Part shown: piece after piece, positions 16,877 to 27,721 of the stretch
Layout: every line of letters starts with the position of its first letter
How positions within the stretch are numbered: the first letter of the stretch is position 1
DNA from: Mycolicibacter heraklionensis
GTDB lineage: Bacteria > Actinomycetota > Actinomycetes > Mycobacteriales > Mycobacteriaceae
Length of the DNA stretch: 64,000 bases
Reading direction: 5' to 3'
Assembly: GCF_019645815.1 (NCBI RefSeq)
Contig: NZ_CP080997.1
Span: forward strand, 868,001 to 932,000
Made by a program: the position numbers and the translations under genes
Notes under the pieces: generated by a model
What the model was told of the DNA's origin: nothing
The model's input: the letters and a program-made list of their open reading frames with translations, nothing else
Databases searched by the model: none

Positions 16877-17161
16877 GTGGAATCCCCCGAAGCCTCGTGG
16901 TTTCGGGGGATTCTGCGTTTCCTCGACCGCCAGGTGAGCGTCGGGGCACTGATCGAGGCGGCGCTGTGGTTCGGCCTTGCCTACGTGATCGCCGGAGTGG
17001 TGTGGCTGTTCCTGCACCCCGACGGTGTCGAACGCCTCCAAGCTCAGGCCGAGCGGCAGTACGGCATACCCCCGGCGAGTGTCTACGAGGTGGCGACGGT
17101 GACCTCGGTGGCGCTGTGGCCGGTGATGCTGCTGCTGCCCGCCGACGTTTGCGTGCGCTGA
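16877..17161 (+). CDS. Small membrane protein of unknown function
   Basis: Up to 94 residues, with two hydrophobic segments: ALIEAALWFGLAYVIAGVVWLFL (about residues 24-46) and VTSVALWPVMLLLPADVCV at the end, joined by a polar, Gln-rich loop with GIPPASVYEV. It is probably a two-pass inner-membrane protein. The GTG at 16877 would place the terminator-like hairpin within codons 2-13. A GTG at 16934 (codon 20) would start just before the first membrane segment and avoid it. It lies between fadB and a convergent oxidase-like gene, where H37Rv has no counterpart I recall. Function unknown. Confidence 0.6.
   Translation: MESPEASWFRGILRFLDRQVSVGALIEAALWFGLAYVIAGVVWLFLHPDGVERLQAQAERQYGIPPASVYEVATVTSVALWPVMLLLPADVCVR
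16880..16913 (+). terminator. Perfect 12-bp hairpin after fadB
   Basis: GAATCCCCCGAA (16880-16891) pairs exactly with TTCGGGGGATTC (16902-16913) around a 10-nt loop, 16 bp after the fadB stop. The following TTCTGCGTTT is only mildly T-rich, so termination is likely but not certain. The hairpin lies inside the first codons of the next ORF if that ORF starts at 16877. Confidence 0.6.
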
Positions 17162-17176
17162 GGCGCGCGGTCAGGC

Positions 17177-17602
17177 CTAGACCGCCCCCAGGTCCGCTGA
17201 AAGCCAGTGCTGGGGACGCAGGTAGATGACTACCTGTTCGCCCAGTTCGGCCAGCGCGAACTGGAGGAACTTCTCGGCCCGTTCGGGGGGTAGGTAACGG
17301 TGGGCCAGCTCGGCGTGGAGGTCTTCGGTGCCGGGCTCGATGCGGCTGACGGTGCCGTCCACGGCGACGTAACGCAGCGTCGGCTCCGTGCGCTCCACCA
17401 TCAGTGAGAAGCTCCCGGCCGCCTCGATGAGCTTCGCTTTGCGCGACCCGGCCCCGGTCAGCACCCAGGGCTCGCCGCCGGGTGCGTACTGGTACCAGAT
17501 CGGCACCGTCAGGGGACCGCGGCCGGGGCCGGCGTTCACCGACAGCGCCGCGATGTGCGGTTCGGCCAGAAACTGCTCACGTTCGTCCTTGGACAGGGCC
17601 AT
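17177..17602 (-). CDS. Pyridoxamine 5'-phosphate oxidase-fold flavoprotein (FMN/F420 type)
   Basis: A 141-residue split beta-barrel protein. Landmarks are the N-terminal helix LSKDEREQFLAEPHIAALSV, the strand pair GPLTVPIWYQYAPGGEPWVLTG, SRKAKLIEAAGSFSLMVERTEPTLRYVAVDGTV (broken across strands), and an acidic helix with HRYLPPERAEKFLQF. These match mycobacterial PNPOx-like proteins that bind FMN or the deazaflavin F420 and reduce or oxidise small molecules. It is not a true PdxH, which lies at 47424. It follows the monooxygenase at 17689 on the same strand by about 86 bp and may be co-transcribed. The substrate is unknown. Confidence 0.82.
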   Translation of the reverse strand: MALSKDEREQFLAEPHIAALSVNAGPGRGPLTVPIWYQYAPGGEPWVLTGAGSRKAKLIEAAGSFSLMVERTEPTLRYVAVDGTVSRIEPGTEDLHAELAHRYLPPERAEKFLQFALAELGEQVVIYLRPQHWLSADLGAV

Positions 17603-17688
17603 GTTTCAAGGCTAACCGCGATGCGACTGCCGTGCTGGCGGGTCGCCCGATTGAGAGACGGTCTACGCGTCGCGCCTGCTCGGTGCTC

Positions 17689-18891
17689 TCACGGCAGTCC
17701 GGCGTAATCGGGTACGGGTATCGAGTCATGCAAGCGCACGCCGCGGGTGTTCAGCTTCGCCGCTGCGCGAGTGATCGACGCGGGCAACAATGACACCAGC
17801 TGCGCGCCCCGGGTCAGCGCCCAGACTGCGGTCCGAGAGCCGGGCACAATGGTTTTCGCGGCGCCACGGGCGAACGCGCGGCTGCGACGCACCGGCTCGC
17901 GCATCTGTTGCTCGTAGGCAGCGAACGCGCGGGTCGGCTCGCCGTGTGCCCGTGCCAACTCCCCGGCCAACACATAGGCACCCACCACCGCCAGGCTGGT
18001 GCTGCCACCCACCGCCGGCCCGGGACAATATCCGGCGTCGCCGACCAGACTCACTCGGCCGCGCGACCAGGTATCGAGTTGCAGCTGGGTGATGGAGTCG
18101 AAATAAAATGTCGGCGCCTCGTCGAGCTGTGCAAGCCAACGGTCCACCCGCGGATCCATCCCGGCGAACGTCCGGCGCACTATGTCCTTCTGCTGCAGCG
18201 TATCCCGATGGTTGTAGGACAGTTCGGAGCTGCGAAACAAGAACACCAGGCGCGCATCGTCCAGGTGCTGGGCGGTATAGAGCGCCGCGCCCCGCCCGAT
18301 CCCGACGTGGCATACCATTTCCCGCTCCAGGGAAATCGTTTTCGGCACCGACGCCACGGCCAGGTATGCGCCGAGAAACCGGGTGAACTGCTTCTCGTCG
18401 CCGAAGATCAACCGGCGAACGTTGGAATGCAGCCCGTCAGCCCCTACCACTGCGTCGAACCGGCGTGCTGCACCGTGTTCGAACCCGACTTCGCCGTCGG
18501 GGGAGATACTCGTTATCGAGTCGCCGAACAGGTACTCGACGTCGTCTCGAGCGGCTTCGTAGTAGATCTCACTGAGGTCGTCACGCATGATCTCGACGTG
18601 CCGGTCCGAGGAAGCTTGGTAGATCTTGCCGAGATCAACGCGGATAGGCCGTTGGTGGCCTTCGCGGGAGATGATCAGCCGGGTGGTTCCGGTGGCGAGC
18701 GCCTCGATCTGGGGCAGCACACCCATCCGAGCCGCGATCTCCATAGCCGGCCTGAACAGGTCGACGGCGTGGCCACCGGTTTTGCGCAGGGCGGCTGCTC
18801 GTTCGACGACGGTGACCTCAAAGCCGTAGCGGGACAGCCAGTATGCCAGGACTGGCCCGGCGATGCTGGCGCCGGAGACGAGGACTCGCAT
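17689..18891 (-). CDS. FAD-dependent aromatic-ring-type monooxygenase
   Basis: A 400-residue class A flavoprotein. It begins with the FAD-binding RVLVSGASIAGPVLAYWLSRYG (a GxSxxG variant) and continues with VTVVERAAALRKTGGHAVDL, the middle DAVVGADGLHSNVRRLIFG (DG motif) and VSLVGDAGYCPGPAVGGSTSLAV (GD motif that contacts FAD ribitol). The C-terminal 60 residues are basic and amphipathic. Such enzymes hydroxylate aromatic or polyketide-like substrates using NAD(P)H and O2. The GxSIAGP start groups it with mycobacterial Rv0575c/Rv1260-like oxidoreductases. A PNPOx-like protein lies downstream. The substrate is unknown. Confidence 0.85.
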   Translation of the reverse strand: MRVLVSGASIAGPVLAYWLSRYGFEVTVVERAAALRKTGGHAVDLFRPAMEIAARMGVLPQIEALATGTTRLIISREGHQRPIRVDLGKIYQASSDRHVEIMRDDLSEIYYEAARDDVEYLFGDSITSISPDGEVGFEHGAARRFDAVVGADGLHSNVRRLIFGDEKQFTRFLGAYLAVASVPKTISLEREMVCHVGIGRGAALYTAQHLDDARLVFLFRSSELSYNHRDTLQQKDIVRRTFAGMDPRVDRWLAQLDEAPTFYFDSITQLQLDTWSRGRVSLVGDAGYCPGPAVGGSTSLAVVGAYVLAGELARAHGEPTRAFAAYEQQMREPVRRSRAFARGAAKTIVPGSRTAVWALTRGAQLVSLLPASITRAAAKLNTRGVRLHDSIPVPDYAGLP

Positions 18892-18948
18892 AACGCTTCT
18901 CTCCTTACCCGCCTTCAGTTCCCCCGATGGCAGCGCTGGGGGCGGCGC

Positions 18949-20601
18949 CTAGATCGCCGGGCCGAGTAGGTCGTCGGCGTCGCGGATGATGTAGCCGTAG
19001 CCCTGCTCGGCCAAAAACCGCTGCCGGTGTGCGGCGTACTCGGCGTCCAGGCTGTCGCGGGCGACCACCGAGTAGAACACCGCGCCGCCGCCGTCGGCCT
19101 TGGGGCGCAACAGTCGGCCCAGCCGCTGGGCCTCCTCCTGCCGGGAACCGAAGGTGCCCGAGACCTGCACGGCCACCGATGCTTCCGGCAAGTCGATGGA
19201 GAAGTTGGCGACCTTGGACACCACCAGAGTGGAGATCTCGCCCCGGCGGAACGCGTCGAACAGCTTCTCGCGCTCGGCGGTCCGCGTCGACCCCTGGATT
19301 ACCGGGGCGTTCAATTGCTCACCCAGTTCATCCAGCTGGTCGAGATAGGCGCCGATCACCAGGGTCTGCTCGCCGGGATGCTGTTCGAGGATCGAGCGCA
19401 CCACCGCGATCTTGGAGTGCACCGTCGAGCACAACTTGTAGCGCTCCTCGGGTTCGGCGACGGCGTAGGACATCCGTTCGCTCTCGGTCATGGTGACCCG
19501 CACCTCGATGCACTCGGCCGGCGCGATCCAGCCTTGGGCCTCGATGTCCTTCCACGGTGCGTCGTAACGCTTGGGCCCGATCAGGGAGAACACGTCACCC
19601 TCGCGGCCGTCTTCGCGGATCAGCGTGGCGGTCAGCCCGAGGCGACGGCGCGACTGTAGATCGGCTGTCATCCGGAACACCGGCGCGGGCAGCAGATGTA
19701 CCTCGTCGTAGATGATCAGCCCCCAGTCGCGGCTGTCGAACAGCTCCAGGTGCCGGTACTCACCCTTGGTGCGGCGGGTGATCACCTGATAGGTGGCGAT
19801 GGTGACCGGCCGGATCTCCTTGCGCTCCCCGGAGTACTCGCCGATCTCCTCCTCGGTCAGTGAGGTGCGGGCGATCAGTTCGCGTTTCCACTGTCGGCCC
19901 GCGACGGTGTTGGTGACCAGAATCAGCGTGGTGGCCTTCGCCTTGGCCATCGCCGCGGCGCCGACCAGCGTCTTGCCGGCACCGCACGGCAACACCACCA
20001 CCCCGGAGCCACCCGACCAGAACGACTCCGCGGCCATCTCCTGATAGTCGCGTAGCTGCCAGCCGTCCTGGGCCAGCTCAATCGGATGGGCCTCGCCGTC
20101 GACGTAACCCGCCAGATCCTCGGCGGGCCAACCGATTTTGAGCAGCATCTGTTTGACCCGGCCGCGCTCACTGGGATGCACCACGACGGTGTCGTCGTCG
20201 ATGCGGGCACCGAGCATCGGAGCGATCTTCTTGTTGCGCAGCACCTCCTCGAGCACCGCACGATCCAGGCTGACCAGGGTCAGGCCGTGGACCGGGCTCT
20301 TCACCAGCTGCAGGCGCCCGTAGCGCGCCATGGTGTCGACGATGTCGACCAGCAGCGGCTGCGGCACCGCGTACCGGGAGTGGCTGACCAGCGCGTCGAC
20401 CACCTGCTCGGCGTCGTGGCCCGCCGCTCGGGCGTTCCACAACGCCAGTGGGGTGATGCGGTAGGTGTGGATGTGCTCCGGGGCGCGCTCGAGTTCGGCG
20501 AACGGCGCGATGGCGGCGCGCGCCGAACCGGCCTGTTCGTGATCGACCTCGAGCAGCACGGTCTTGTCGGATTGGACGATCAACGGCCCATCGGTGCTCA
20601 T
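18949..20601 (-). CDS. ercc3: XPB/ERCC3-type DNA repair helicase
   Basis: A 550-residue superfamily 2 helicase. The N-terminal XPB-specific damage-recognition domain (about 1-190) precedes the ATPase: Walker A LPCGAGKTLVGAAAM, motif II IIYDEVHLL (DEVH), and motif III LTATLIREDGREGD. The second RecA domain carries TLVIGAYLDQLDELG, VSKVANFSIDLPEA and the arginine motif QEEAQRLGRLLRPK. It unwinds 3'-5' and is thought to act in nucleotide excision repair; it is the Rv0861c orthologue. ATG 20601 gives a length near that of the family, and the extension to 20790 is low-similarity. The gene for a helicase-associated protein lies 34 bp upstream on the same strand. Confidence 0.95.
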   Translation of the reverse strand: MSTDGPLIVQSDKTVLLEVDHEQAGSARAAIAPFAELERAPEHIHTYRITPLALWNARAAGHDAEQVVDALVSHSRYAVPQPLLVDIVDTMARYGRLQLVKSPVHGLTLVSLDRAVLEEVLRNKKIAPMLGARIDDDTVVVHPSERGRVKQMLLKIGWPAEDLAGYVDGEAHPIELAQDGWQLRDYQEMAAESFWSGGSGVVVLPCGAGKTLVGAAAMAKAKATTLILVTNTVAGRQWKRELIARTSLTEEEIGEYSGERKEIRPVTIATYQVITRRTKGEYRHLELFDSRDWGLIIYDEVHLLPAPVFRMTADLQSRRRLGLTATLIREDGREGDVFSLIGPKRYDAPWKDIEAQGWIAPAECIEVRVTMTESERMSYAVAEPEERYKLCSTVHSKIAVVRSILEQHPGEQTLVIGAYLDQLDELGEQLNAPVIQGSTRTAEREKLFDAFRRGEISTLVVSKVANFSIDLPEASVAVQVSGTFGSRQEEAQRLGRLLRPKADGGGAVFYSVVARDSLDAEYAAHRQRFLAEQGYGYIIRDADDLLGPAI

Positions 20602-20635
20602 GGGCCCATTATCCGGGCTGCCCCGACATGCGTCG

Positions 20636-22954
20636 CTAGTGCGCGGAATCCTCGGCGGCTGACGACACCGACGTGATGCGGTGGATCGCGAAATCTCGCA
20701 TCTGTCCCGACGTCGAATCGAACGCCACCAGCCGACCGCCCAGAACCTGGGTGGGGGCCACCTCGCGTTGGGTGGCCACGCCGGCAGCATCGACGTAGCC
20801 GATCAGCACCGTCGCCCGCTCCAGCGCCGCGCGCTTGAGCACGATCATCGCAGTCACCGGATCCAGCCGGATGTTGTCGAACGGCGCCGACGTCACCGTG
20901 CGCAGCACCCGGACCAGCGCGGTCAGGCTGTCGTCACCGGGACCGGAGTGCGGCCGGTGCCCGCGACGCTCCGCGGGGGTGTGCACCCGCATCCCGCGGG
21001 GCCGGATATCGACGATCGTTCCGGTGGCATCCTCGGCGGCCGGGGCGAAACCCGCGCCGCGCAGCGCGGCGAGCACGTCGGCGAGCGGAGCCTGCGCCAC
21101 CGCCACGGTCGGGGCCAGCATCCGCAGGCCCAGCGCCTCGGCAGCCGGAACGGCGACCGCCTGGGCCAGCAGTGCGGGGTCCTCGCAGCGCACGAAGGAG
21201 GCCGCCAACCCGATCCGCAACTGCCCGTGCCGACGCGCGACATCGTCGATCAGATAGCTGAGCCCTTGCGGCACCGGGGTTTTCGAGTGCTTCTCGAAGA
21301 ACGCACGCACCCCCGCGCCGGTACGGCCGACGTCCAGTGCGGTCCGGATGGTCTGTTCAGAGACCCGGTAGACCATCGCCGCGCCTGCCGACTCCACGGT
21401 GGCGACGACGGCCAACTCCTCGGCGAGTTCCCGTTTCAGCGGCCCCGGCACCACCACCGTCAGATCGGCCTGCACCAGGAAGTGGTCGATCGGCTCGGGC
21501 AACGCCTTGGCCATCGCGGCCACCGCGGCGGCGCCGTCGGCGTCGGTGGCAGCGCCGTCGGCGCCGTCGGCCAGCAGAATCCGTCCCGGGGAGCTGAGCG
21601 CGCCGCGGCCCAGCACGCCCAGGGCGTGCGCCTCGTCGAGCAGTTCGCCCACCGGACCGGGCTGTAGCCGGTTGGCCCAGCGTGGCCGGCGCCAGACCAG
21701 CGCCTGCGATGCGGTCACGGCGTCGACCCCGGCACCGACGGGCAGCTCGGCGAGCATGCCCAGTAACAGCCGGCGATCCAGCGGGGCGGCGGTGGAGAAC
21801 AGCGGCGTGGACAGCGCCGCCCGGGGTTTGCCGTCGGCGCCGCGGCTGCCGATCAGACCCGGCCGGGCGGCCAGATCCAGCCAGGTAGCGGCCAGCAGGT
21901 GCCAGCGCTCGGCGGTGGGCTGTTCGGCGAACCGGTCCGCGAGCACCGTCGGCGCCCAGTACGGGCCGTCGGCGTCGGGCCAGTCCCGTTGATCGACGGT
22001 CGCCGGGTCGGGAAAATCGGCCGCGATCAGCCGGGCGGTCGCCGCGACCTCGAGCAGCAGGCCCAGCCGGGTCTCGTCGACACCGGTGGTCTTGGCCAGT
22101 CGCTTGACCTCGCGCACGCCCAGGCCGCCGCTGCGCAGCTCCGGTACTGGCGTTTCGGCCAGACTGGCCAGGATCACGTCGAGTTCGCGCAGCACGTCGA
22201 TCACCGCGCCGGCGGCGGCCGCGTCGACATCGGCCGCGGTGGTCTGCGACACCACCGGGTCGGGCGCGTGCAACGCGATCGGGCCCGGCTGCTCGCCCCG
22301 CAGCACCTGCCCGACAAGCCGCGGCAGGATCACCGTCTCATCGTCGATGCGGCGCAGCAGTCCCGCCGCCAGCAGCGTGGGGACCGGACGCTCCGGGGGT
22401 GCGTCGGGGGCGGCGTCGCGGGTCCGTCCGATCGGGGAGCCGGTCAGCAGCTTGTCCAGCAGGTCACGCTGCGGTGCGTCGAGATCGGCGATGGCGGCGA
22501 TGATCCGTTCGGCGCCCAGTGCTGAATCCTCCCGGGTGACCTGGCCCGGATGCCACGGCAGGCCGGCACCCGCTTCGGCGACGATCCGCAGCACTCCGTT
22601 CGGTTCTGTCGAGCCCCAACACAACGCCCGCTCGATCAGGTCGGTCAACGCGTCGGTCACCGCGTCGGCGGGGACGCGCTCGCCGAGCAGGGCCAGCAGA
22701 TCGGCGACCGGCACACCGGTGGAGTCGGCATGCAATTCCAGCAGGGCGTCCAGGACGGCGAGCCGCAAGAAGTCCAGCTCGTCGGTCGCGGCCCGGACCG
22801 ACTGGCGGGCCTGGGCCCGCGCCGCCAGGGCGGCGATGCTGCCCGGCGGTGGTTGGGCGAGGTCGGGCCGTAGCTTCAGTAGCCGGATCAGATCCTCATC
22901 GGGCAGGTCGGCCAGCCACGACCCCAGTGGGACACCCCGGGCGCGTTCGGTCAT
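20636..22954 (-). CDS. Helicase-associated (XPB/Ssl2-like) protein, Rv0862c-like
   Basis: A 772-residue protein paired with the XPB helicase. It has no complete helicase motifs. It starts with [22 protein letters not shown] and contains winged-helix-like repeats ([53 protein letters not shown]). The C-terminal part has [15 protein letters not shown] and [19 protein letters not shown], similar to the helicase C-associated (Ssl2-like) region. The same gene precedes ercc3 in H37Rv (Rv0862c). A TACGCT box lies eight bases before the start. It probably modulates XPB or acts with it in DNA repair; this is inference from linkage. Confidence 0.88.
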   Translation of the reverse strand: MTERARGVPLGSWLADLPDEDLIRLLKLRPDLAQPPPGSIAALAARAQARQSVRAATDELDFLRLAVLDALLELHADSTGVPVADLLALLGERVPADAVTDALTDLIERALCWGSTEPNGVLRIVAEAGAGLPWHPGQVTREDSALGAERIIAAIADLDAPQRDLLDKLLTGSPIGRTRDAAPDAPPERPVPTLLAAGLLRRIDDETVILPRLVGQVLRGEQPGPIALHAPDPVVSQTTAADVDAAAAGAVIDVLRELDVILASLAETPVPELRSGGLGVREVKRLAKTTGVDETRLGLLLEVAATARLIAADFPDPATVDQRDWPDADGPYWAPTVLADRFAEQPTAERWHLLAATWLDLAARPGLIGSRGADGKPRAALSTPLFSTAAPLDRRLLLGMLAELPVGAGVDAVTASQALVWRRPRWANRLQPGPVGELLDEAHALGVLGRGALSSPGRILLADGADGAATDADGAAAVAAMAKALPEPIDHFLVQADLTVVVPGPLKRELAEELAVVATVESAGAAMVYRVSEQTIRTALDVGRTGAGVRAFFEKHSKTPVPQGLSYLIDDVARRHGQLRIGLAASFVRCEDPALLAQAVAVPAAEALGLRMLAPTVAVAQAPLADVLAALRGAGFAPAAEDATGTIVDIRPRGMRVHTPAERRGHRPHSGPGDDSLTALVRVLRTVTSAPFDNIRLDPVTAMIVLKRAALERATVLIGYVDAAGVATQREVAPTQVLGGRLVAFDSTSGQMRDFAIHRITSVSSAAEDSAH

Positions 22955-23016
22955 CGACGACCAGCGTAAGGCCCAACCGGTGAACGCCGCCGATCGCGAC
23001 CTGTCAGAATGGATCC

Positions 23017-23205
23017 GTGGCTGGAAACCAGGACAACAAGAACCGGTACGTCGACAACGGTTGGCCGCAGACCGACGGCGAACCCGCTGTCAGCGAGCTG
23101 CGCACCGATCGGACTGGCGCACTGTCGCCGTTCGGGGACCTCGTGTTCCCGCTGCCGTCCGACGAGCTGCCCTACCTGCATCCGGTCACCGTCGTCAACC
23201 GGTAG
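23017..23205 (+). CDS. Small conserved protein, Rv0863-like
   Basis: A 62-residue polar protein with GTG start: [22 protein letters not shown], then [29 protein letters not shown]. There is no membrane or signal segment. The same-sized gene occupies this place in H37Rv (Rv0863), divergent from the Rv0862c homologue and directly before moaC2. It ends 11 bp before moaC, so it may be the first gene of the moaC-mog-moaE operon. No function is known. Confidence 0.8.
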   Translation: MAGNQDNKNRYVDNGWPQTDGEPAVSELRTDRTGALSPFGDLVFPLPSDELPYLHPVTVVNR

Positions 23206-23216
23206 GCGATGACGCC

Positions 23217-23690
23217 ATGACCGGGCCGCTCTCACACCTCGACGAACGGGGTGCGGCCCACATGGTCGACGTCAGCGCAAAGGCGACCACCAAGCGTGTT
23301 GCGGTCGCCGGCGGTGTGCTGCACACCACCGCCGAAGTGGTACAGCTGATCTCGGCCGGCGGCCTGCCCAAGGGTGACGCGCTGGCCACCGCCCGGGTGG
23401 CCGGCATCATGGCCGCCAAACGCACCAGCGATCTGATCCCGCTCTGCCACCAACTGGCTCTTACCGGCGTCGATGTGGACTTCACCATCGGCGAATCCCA
23501 GATCGACATCACCGCCTCCGTCCGTACCACTGACCGCACCGGGGTCGAGATGGAGGCGCTGACCGCGGTCAGCGTGGCGGCCCTGACCCTCTACGACATG
23601 ATCAAGGCCGTCGACCGCGCCGCGGTCATCGACAACATCCGGGTGCTGAGCAAGGACGGTGGCCGTACCGGGGCCTGGGAGCGCTCGTGA
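23217..23690 (+). CDS. moaC: Cyclic pyranopterin monophosphate synthase accessory protein MoaC
   Basis: A 157-residue MoaC. It converts 3',8-cyclo-7,8-dihydro-GTP, the MoaA product, to cyclic pyranopterin monophosphate. Hallmarks are [47 protein letters not shown] (broken over the long conserved helix), [23 protein letters not shown] with catalytic residues, and [10 protein letters not shown]. The ATG at 23217 matches the family N-terminus [15 protein letters not shown]. Its stop overlaps mog by 4 bp (GTGA), and mog overlaps moaE likewise. It is the Rv0864 (moaC2) orthologue. Confidence 0.95.
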   Translation: MTGPLSHLDERGAAHMVDVSAKATTKRVAVAGGVLHTTAEVVQLISAGGLPKGDALATARVAGIMAAKRTSDLIPLCHQLALTGVDVDFTIGESQIDITASVRTTDRTGVEMEALTAVSVAALTLYDMIKAVDRAAVIDNIRVLSKDGGRTGAWERS

Positions 23691-24166
23691 GCGCCAGGAC
23701 CGCCCGCGTCATCATCGCGTCCACCCGAGCCTCGTCCGGGGTGTACACCGACCGCGCCGGGCCGATCATCGCCGACTGGCTGGCCCAGCGCGGCTTCGCT
23801 CCGGTGCAGCCGGACGTCGTGCCCGACGGCGAGCCGGTCGGCGCCGCCCTACGCGCCGCGGTGGCTGCCGGGCCGGAGCTGATCATCACCTCCGGCGGAA
23901 CCGGTATCTCGCCGACCGACGACACCCCGGCCCAGACGCTCACGGTGCTCGACTACCAGATCCCCGGCCTGGCCGATGCCATCCGCCGGTCCGGCCTGCC
24001 GAAGGTGCCGACCTCGGTGCTGTCGCGCGGGGTGTGCGGGGTCGCCGGCCGCAGCCTGGTCGTCAACCTGCCCGGGTCGTCCGGCGGGGTGCGCGACGGG
24101 CTGGGCGTGCTTGCCGACGTCCTCGATCACGCCTTGGACCAACTCGCCGGCGGAGACCACCAGTGA
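23687..24166 (+). CDS. mog: Molybdopterin adenylyltransferase-type protein (Mog/MoaB)
   Basis: A 159-residue MogA/MoaB-fold protein, which activates molybdopterin with ATP before metal insertion. It has [25 protein letters not shown], the [14 protein letters not shown] loop (TxGGTG motif), and [31 protein letters not shown] (with NLPGxxGGV). It starts on GTG 23687, overlapping moaC by 4 bp, and its stop overlaps moaE by 4 bp, which implies coupled translation. It is the Rv0865 orthologue. Confidence 0.93.
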   Translation: MSARTARVIIASTRASSGVYTDRAGPIIADWLAQRGFAPVQPDVVPDGEPVGAALRAAVAAGPELIITSGGTGISPTDDTPAQTLTVLDYQIPGLADAIRRSGLPKVPTSVLSRGVCGVAGRSLVVNLPGSSGGVRDGLGVLADVLDHALDQLAGGDHQ

Positions 24167-24600
24167 CGGCCCCCGGGACGCTGGTACTGCGGGCCGCGAT
24201 CACCGAGCAGCCCATCGTGCTGGCCGAACACGAGGAGCTGGTCGGCCACCGGGCCGCCGGCGCGATCGTCGGGTTCGTCGGCATGATCCGCGACCACGAC
24301 CACGGCAGACGGGTGACCCGATTGGAGTACTCCGCGCACCCGTCGGCACCGCAGGTGATGGCCGACGTGCTGTCCGAGGTTGCCGAGCAGGCCGTCGGGG
24401 TCCGCGCGCTGGCGGCCAGCCACCGGATTGGGGTGCTGCACATCGGTGACGCCGCGTTGGTGGCGGCCGTGGCGGCCGATCACCGCCGGGAGGCCTTCGA
24501 AGCCTGCGCGCTGCTCGTCGACACCATCAAGGCGCGGCTGCCGGTGTGGAAGCACCAGTTCTTCGCCGACGACACCGAGGAGTGGGTCGGCTCGGCGTAG
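24163..24600 (+). CDS. moaE: Molybdopterin synthase catalytic subunit MoaE
   Basis: A 145-residue MoaE, the large subunit of molybdopterin synthase, which with MoaD puts two dithiolene sulphurs on the pterin precursor. It has [50 protein letters not shown], and [26 protein letters not shown] with the catalytic Lys (KHQ). The GTG at 24163 overlaps mog by 4 bp. The gene ends at a bidirectional terminator, opposite rpfA. Its partner MoaD is 1.5 kb away at 26084 on the other strand. Rv0866 (moaE2) orthologue. Confidence 0.95.
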   Translation: MTAPGTLVLRAAITEQPIVLAEHEELVGHRAAGAIVGFVGMIRDHDHGRRVTRLEYSAHPSAPQVMADVLSEVAEQAVGVRALAASHRIGVLHIGDAALVAAVAADHRREAFEACALLVDTIKARLPVWKHQFFADDTEEWVGSA

Positions 24601-24621
24601 CGGAGCCGACATCAATAAAAA

Positions 24622-24656
24622 AGCGGGGCCGGCAAGAAGCCGGCCCCGCTTTTTTT
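24622..24656. terminator. Bidirectional intrinsic terminator between moaE and rpfA
   Basis: A perfect 12-bp stem (AGCGGGGCCGGC/GCCGGCCCCGCT) with loop AAGAA is flanked by A's on the left and seven T's on the right, so it can terminate in both directions. It lies 21 bp after moaE and just past the rpfA stop. Confidence 0.95.
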
Positions 24657-24662
24657 GGCTGT

Positions 24663-25815
<1,153 letters not shown>

Positions 25816-26012
25816 TGAGGAAAGGCGGATCGAACGGAAAATTTTTCGATACACCCGGAGATGTACCGTAACCGGTCTTACCCGCCGCGTCACCCTTCCC
25901 GCTCCCGGGTGTTTTCATCGCTGGTTCTTCTCAAACCACCAGGAACCGCCAGCGTTTGCGCAGCTCAGAGGCCACTCCACCAAGCTGTTGTCGGCCCGTG
26001 ATCAATTCGTTA

Positions 26013-26028
26013 TGTGACGTAGATCATG
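26013..26028. promoter_or_regulatory. CRP-like binding site upstream of rpfA
   Basis: TGTGA CGTAGA TCATG fits the mycobacterial CRP consensus TGTGANNNNNNTCACA with a good left half and a weaker right half. It lies about 420 bp upstream of the rpfA start, before the riboswitch, and just downstream of the moaD stop. In M. tuberculosis rpfA is a known CRP target. Confidence 0.5.
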
Positions 26029-26083
26029 CTATCCACCGGGTTCGATTCGGCGGTCCAGCTTCGTCTCTCCTTCGTCGAGCCAG

Positions 26084-26365
26084 CTAACCGCCGGCGAACG
26101 GAGGCAGGATGTCGACCGTTTCGCCGGGCCGCAAAGGCGCCTCGTGGTCGCGCACCGCGACACCGTCGCGAAGGTAGGAGCATCGGCCCAGCACCGCCGC
26201 CAGCCGCTCATTGCGGCTGGCGAGGGTCTGCGCCAAGGCGGCCACTCCCGCCCCGGGGGGCACGCTGACGGTCTCTGATTCGGTTCCCGCCGCCGCCCGT
26301 GCCGCGGCGAAATAGCGGACCGCCACTGCGACGCTGTCATCAGTGCCGCCGGTCTGATGGGTCAT
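26084..26365 (-). CDS. moaD: Molybdopterin synthase sulphur carrier subunit MoaD
   Basis: A 93-residue ubiquitin-like protein ending in LRPGETVDILPPFAGG; the C-terminal Gly-Gly is the site of thiocarboxylation. It also has AVRYFAAARAAAGTESETVSV and VAALAQTLASRN, the core strands of the beta-grasp fold. It donates sulphur within the MoaD-MoaE complex. It starts 3 bp after the moaA stop on the same strand, so both are one operon. Rv0868c (moaD2) orthologue. Confidence 0.93.
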   Translation of the reverse strand: MTHQTGGTDDSVAVAVRYFAAARAAAGTESETVSVPPGAGVAALAQTLASRNERLAAVLGRCSYLRDGVAVRDHEAPLRPGETVDILPPFAGG

Positions 26366-26368
26366 GGA

Positions 26369-27508
26369 TCAGCCGCCGATCGCGCTCATCGGACGGTCCG
26401 GCTGGATGAAATCCGGATCGTTGATGCCATGGCCGGCCTTCTTGGTCCACATCGCGGCCCGCCACGCCTGCTCGATGGCGGCGTCATCGGAACCGTCTCG
26501 CAGTAGGGCGCGCAGGTCGTACTCCGCGGTGGCGAACAGACAGTTGCGGATCTGACCGTCGGCGGTGAGTCGAGTCCGGTCGCAGTCTCCGCAGAACGGC
26601 CGCGATACCGAAGCGATGATCCCGAACGTGCCTGCCGGGTGGTCCGGTCCCTCGTCCACCAGCCACACTTCGGCCGGCGCGGAGCCGCGCGGCTTCGGAT
26701 CGGGCCGCAGGGTGAACTGTGCCTGGACCGTCTCCAGCAGTTGTTCGACGCTGAGCCCGGCGTCGCGGTTCCAGTTGTGGTCGGCGTCCAACGGCATCAT
26801 CTCGATCACCCGCAGGTGGTAGCCCTGGAGTAGGCAGAAGCGCAGCAGGTTGATGATGTCGTCGCCGGTGATCTTCGGATCGAGCACGGCATTGACCTTG
26901 ATCGGCCGCATCCCGGCCTTAGCGGCCGCGTCGAGGCCGGCGAGCACGTCGGGTAGTCGGTCGCGCCGGGTGATCTCGGCGAAGTGGGCGCGGTCGACGG
27001 TGTCCAGCGAGACGTTGATGCGGTCCAGCCCGGCCGCCACCAGGGCGCCGGCCCGGCGTGCCAGCCCCAGGCCGTTGGTGGTCAAGGCGATCTCGGGGCG
27101 AGGGCGCAGGGCTGCGGCGCCGGCCACCACGCTTTCGAGATGGCGGGCCAGCAGCGGCTCACCGCCGGTGAACCGGATGTCGGTGATGCCCAGCCGGGTG
27201 ACGCCGATCCGCATCAGCCGGATCAGCTCGTCGTCGCTCAGCAGGTGCTGGCTGGGAAGCCAGTCCAGTCCCTCTGCCGGCATGCAATAGGTGCAGCGCA
27301 GGTTGCAGCGGTCGGTCAGGGATATCCGCAGATCGGTGTGGACCCGCCCGAAGGTGTCCACCAGCGGCCCGCTGGTCGGCATCTGCGCGGCGACCGCGCG
27401 CTCCACGGCTTCGTGGAAGGCGGCCTTGCGGGCGGCCTCCCGGTGGTCCGCGTCGGCGGCATCCGCGTGCGGTGGCGGTGTGCGCAGACCCGCGTGCCTC
27501 AACGTCAT
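26369..27508 (-). CDS. moaA: GTP 3',8-cyclase MoaA (radical SAM)
   Basis: A 379-residue radical SAM enzyme starting molybdopterin synthesis from GTP. The N-terminal cluster motif is CNLRCTYC (C68, C72, C75) after RISLTDR; the second cluster near the C-terminus is in [27 protein letters not shown] is the SAM-binding GGE motif, and the tail PMSAIGG has the essential Gly-Gly. About 45 N-terminal residues before [15 protein letters not shown] are variable, so the exact start is uncertain; a Met at codon 43 is an alternative. moaD follows with a 3-bp gap. Rv0869c (moaA2) orthologue. Confidence 0.94.
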   Translation of the reverse strand: MTLRHAGLRTPPPHADAADADHREAARKAAFHEAVERAVAAQMPTSGPLVDTFGRVHTDLRISLTDRCNLRCTYCMPAEGLDWLPSQHLLSDDELIRLMRIGVTRLGITDIRFTGGEPLLARHLESVVAGAAALRPRPEIALTTNGLGLARRAGALVAAGLDRINVSLDTVDRAHFAEITRRDRLPDVLAGLDAAAKAGMRPIKVNAVLDPKITGDDIINLLRFCLLQGYHLRVIEMMPLDADHNWNRDAGLSVEQLLETVQAQFTLRPDPKPRGSAPAEVWLVDEGPDHPAGTFGIIASVSRPFCGDCDRTRLTADGQIRNCLFATAEYDLRALLRDGSDDAAIEQAWRAAMWTKKAGHGINDPDFIQPDRPMSAIGG

Positions 27509-27721
27509 GTCCGTATCCGATTCGGTCGGCCGGGGAGCGACCGAATCGATTTCGGTATCCGGTCCAGATCTCCTCCGGTGGCTTGTCCAGCCTACCGAGG
27601 AAACCTGGGTGTTTTGCGGGTCTGCGTCCGAGTAAGATCGGCTGCTGACGCGTCCTGCACAGGCGGGACGCTTCCTTTATGTCCTCGAGTACGTGATCAG
27701 CGAGACGAGCAGGTGAGACCA

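Noticed and set aside
22086-23216. Long forward frame in front of moaC
   Set aside because: It runs opposite the Rv0862c-like gene and through the small Rv0863-like gene in another frame; MoaC similarity begins only at 23217.
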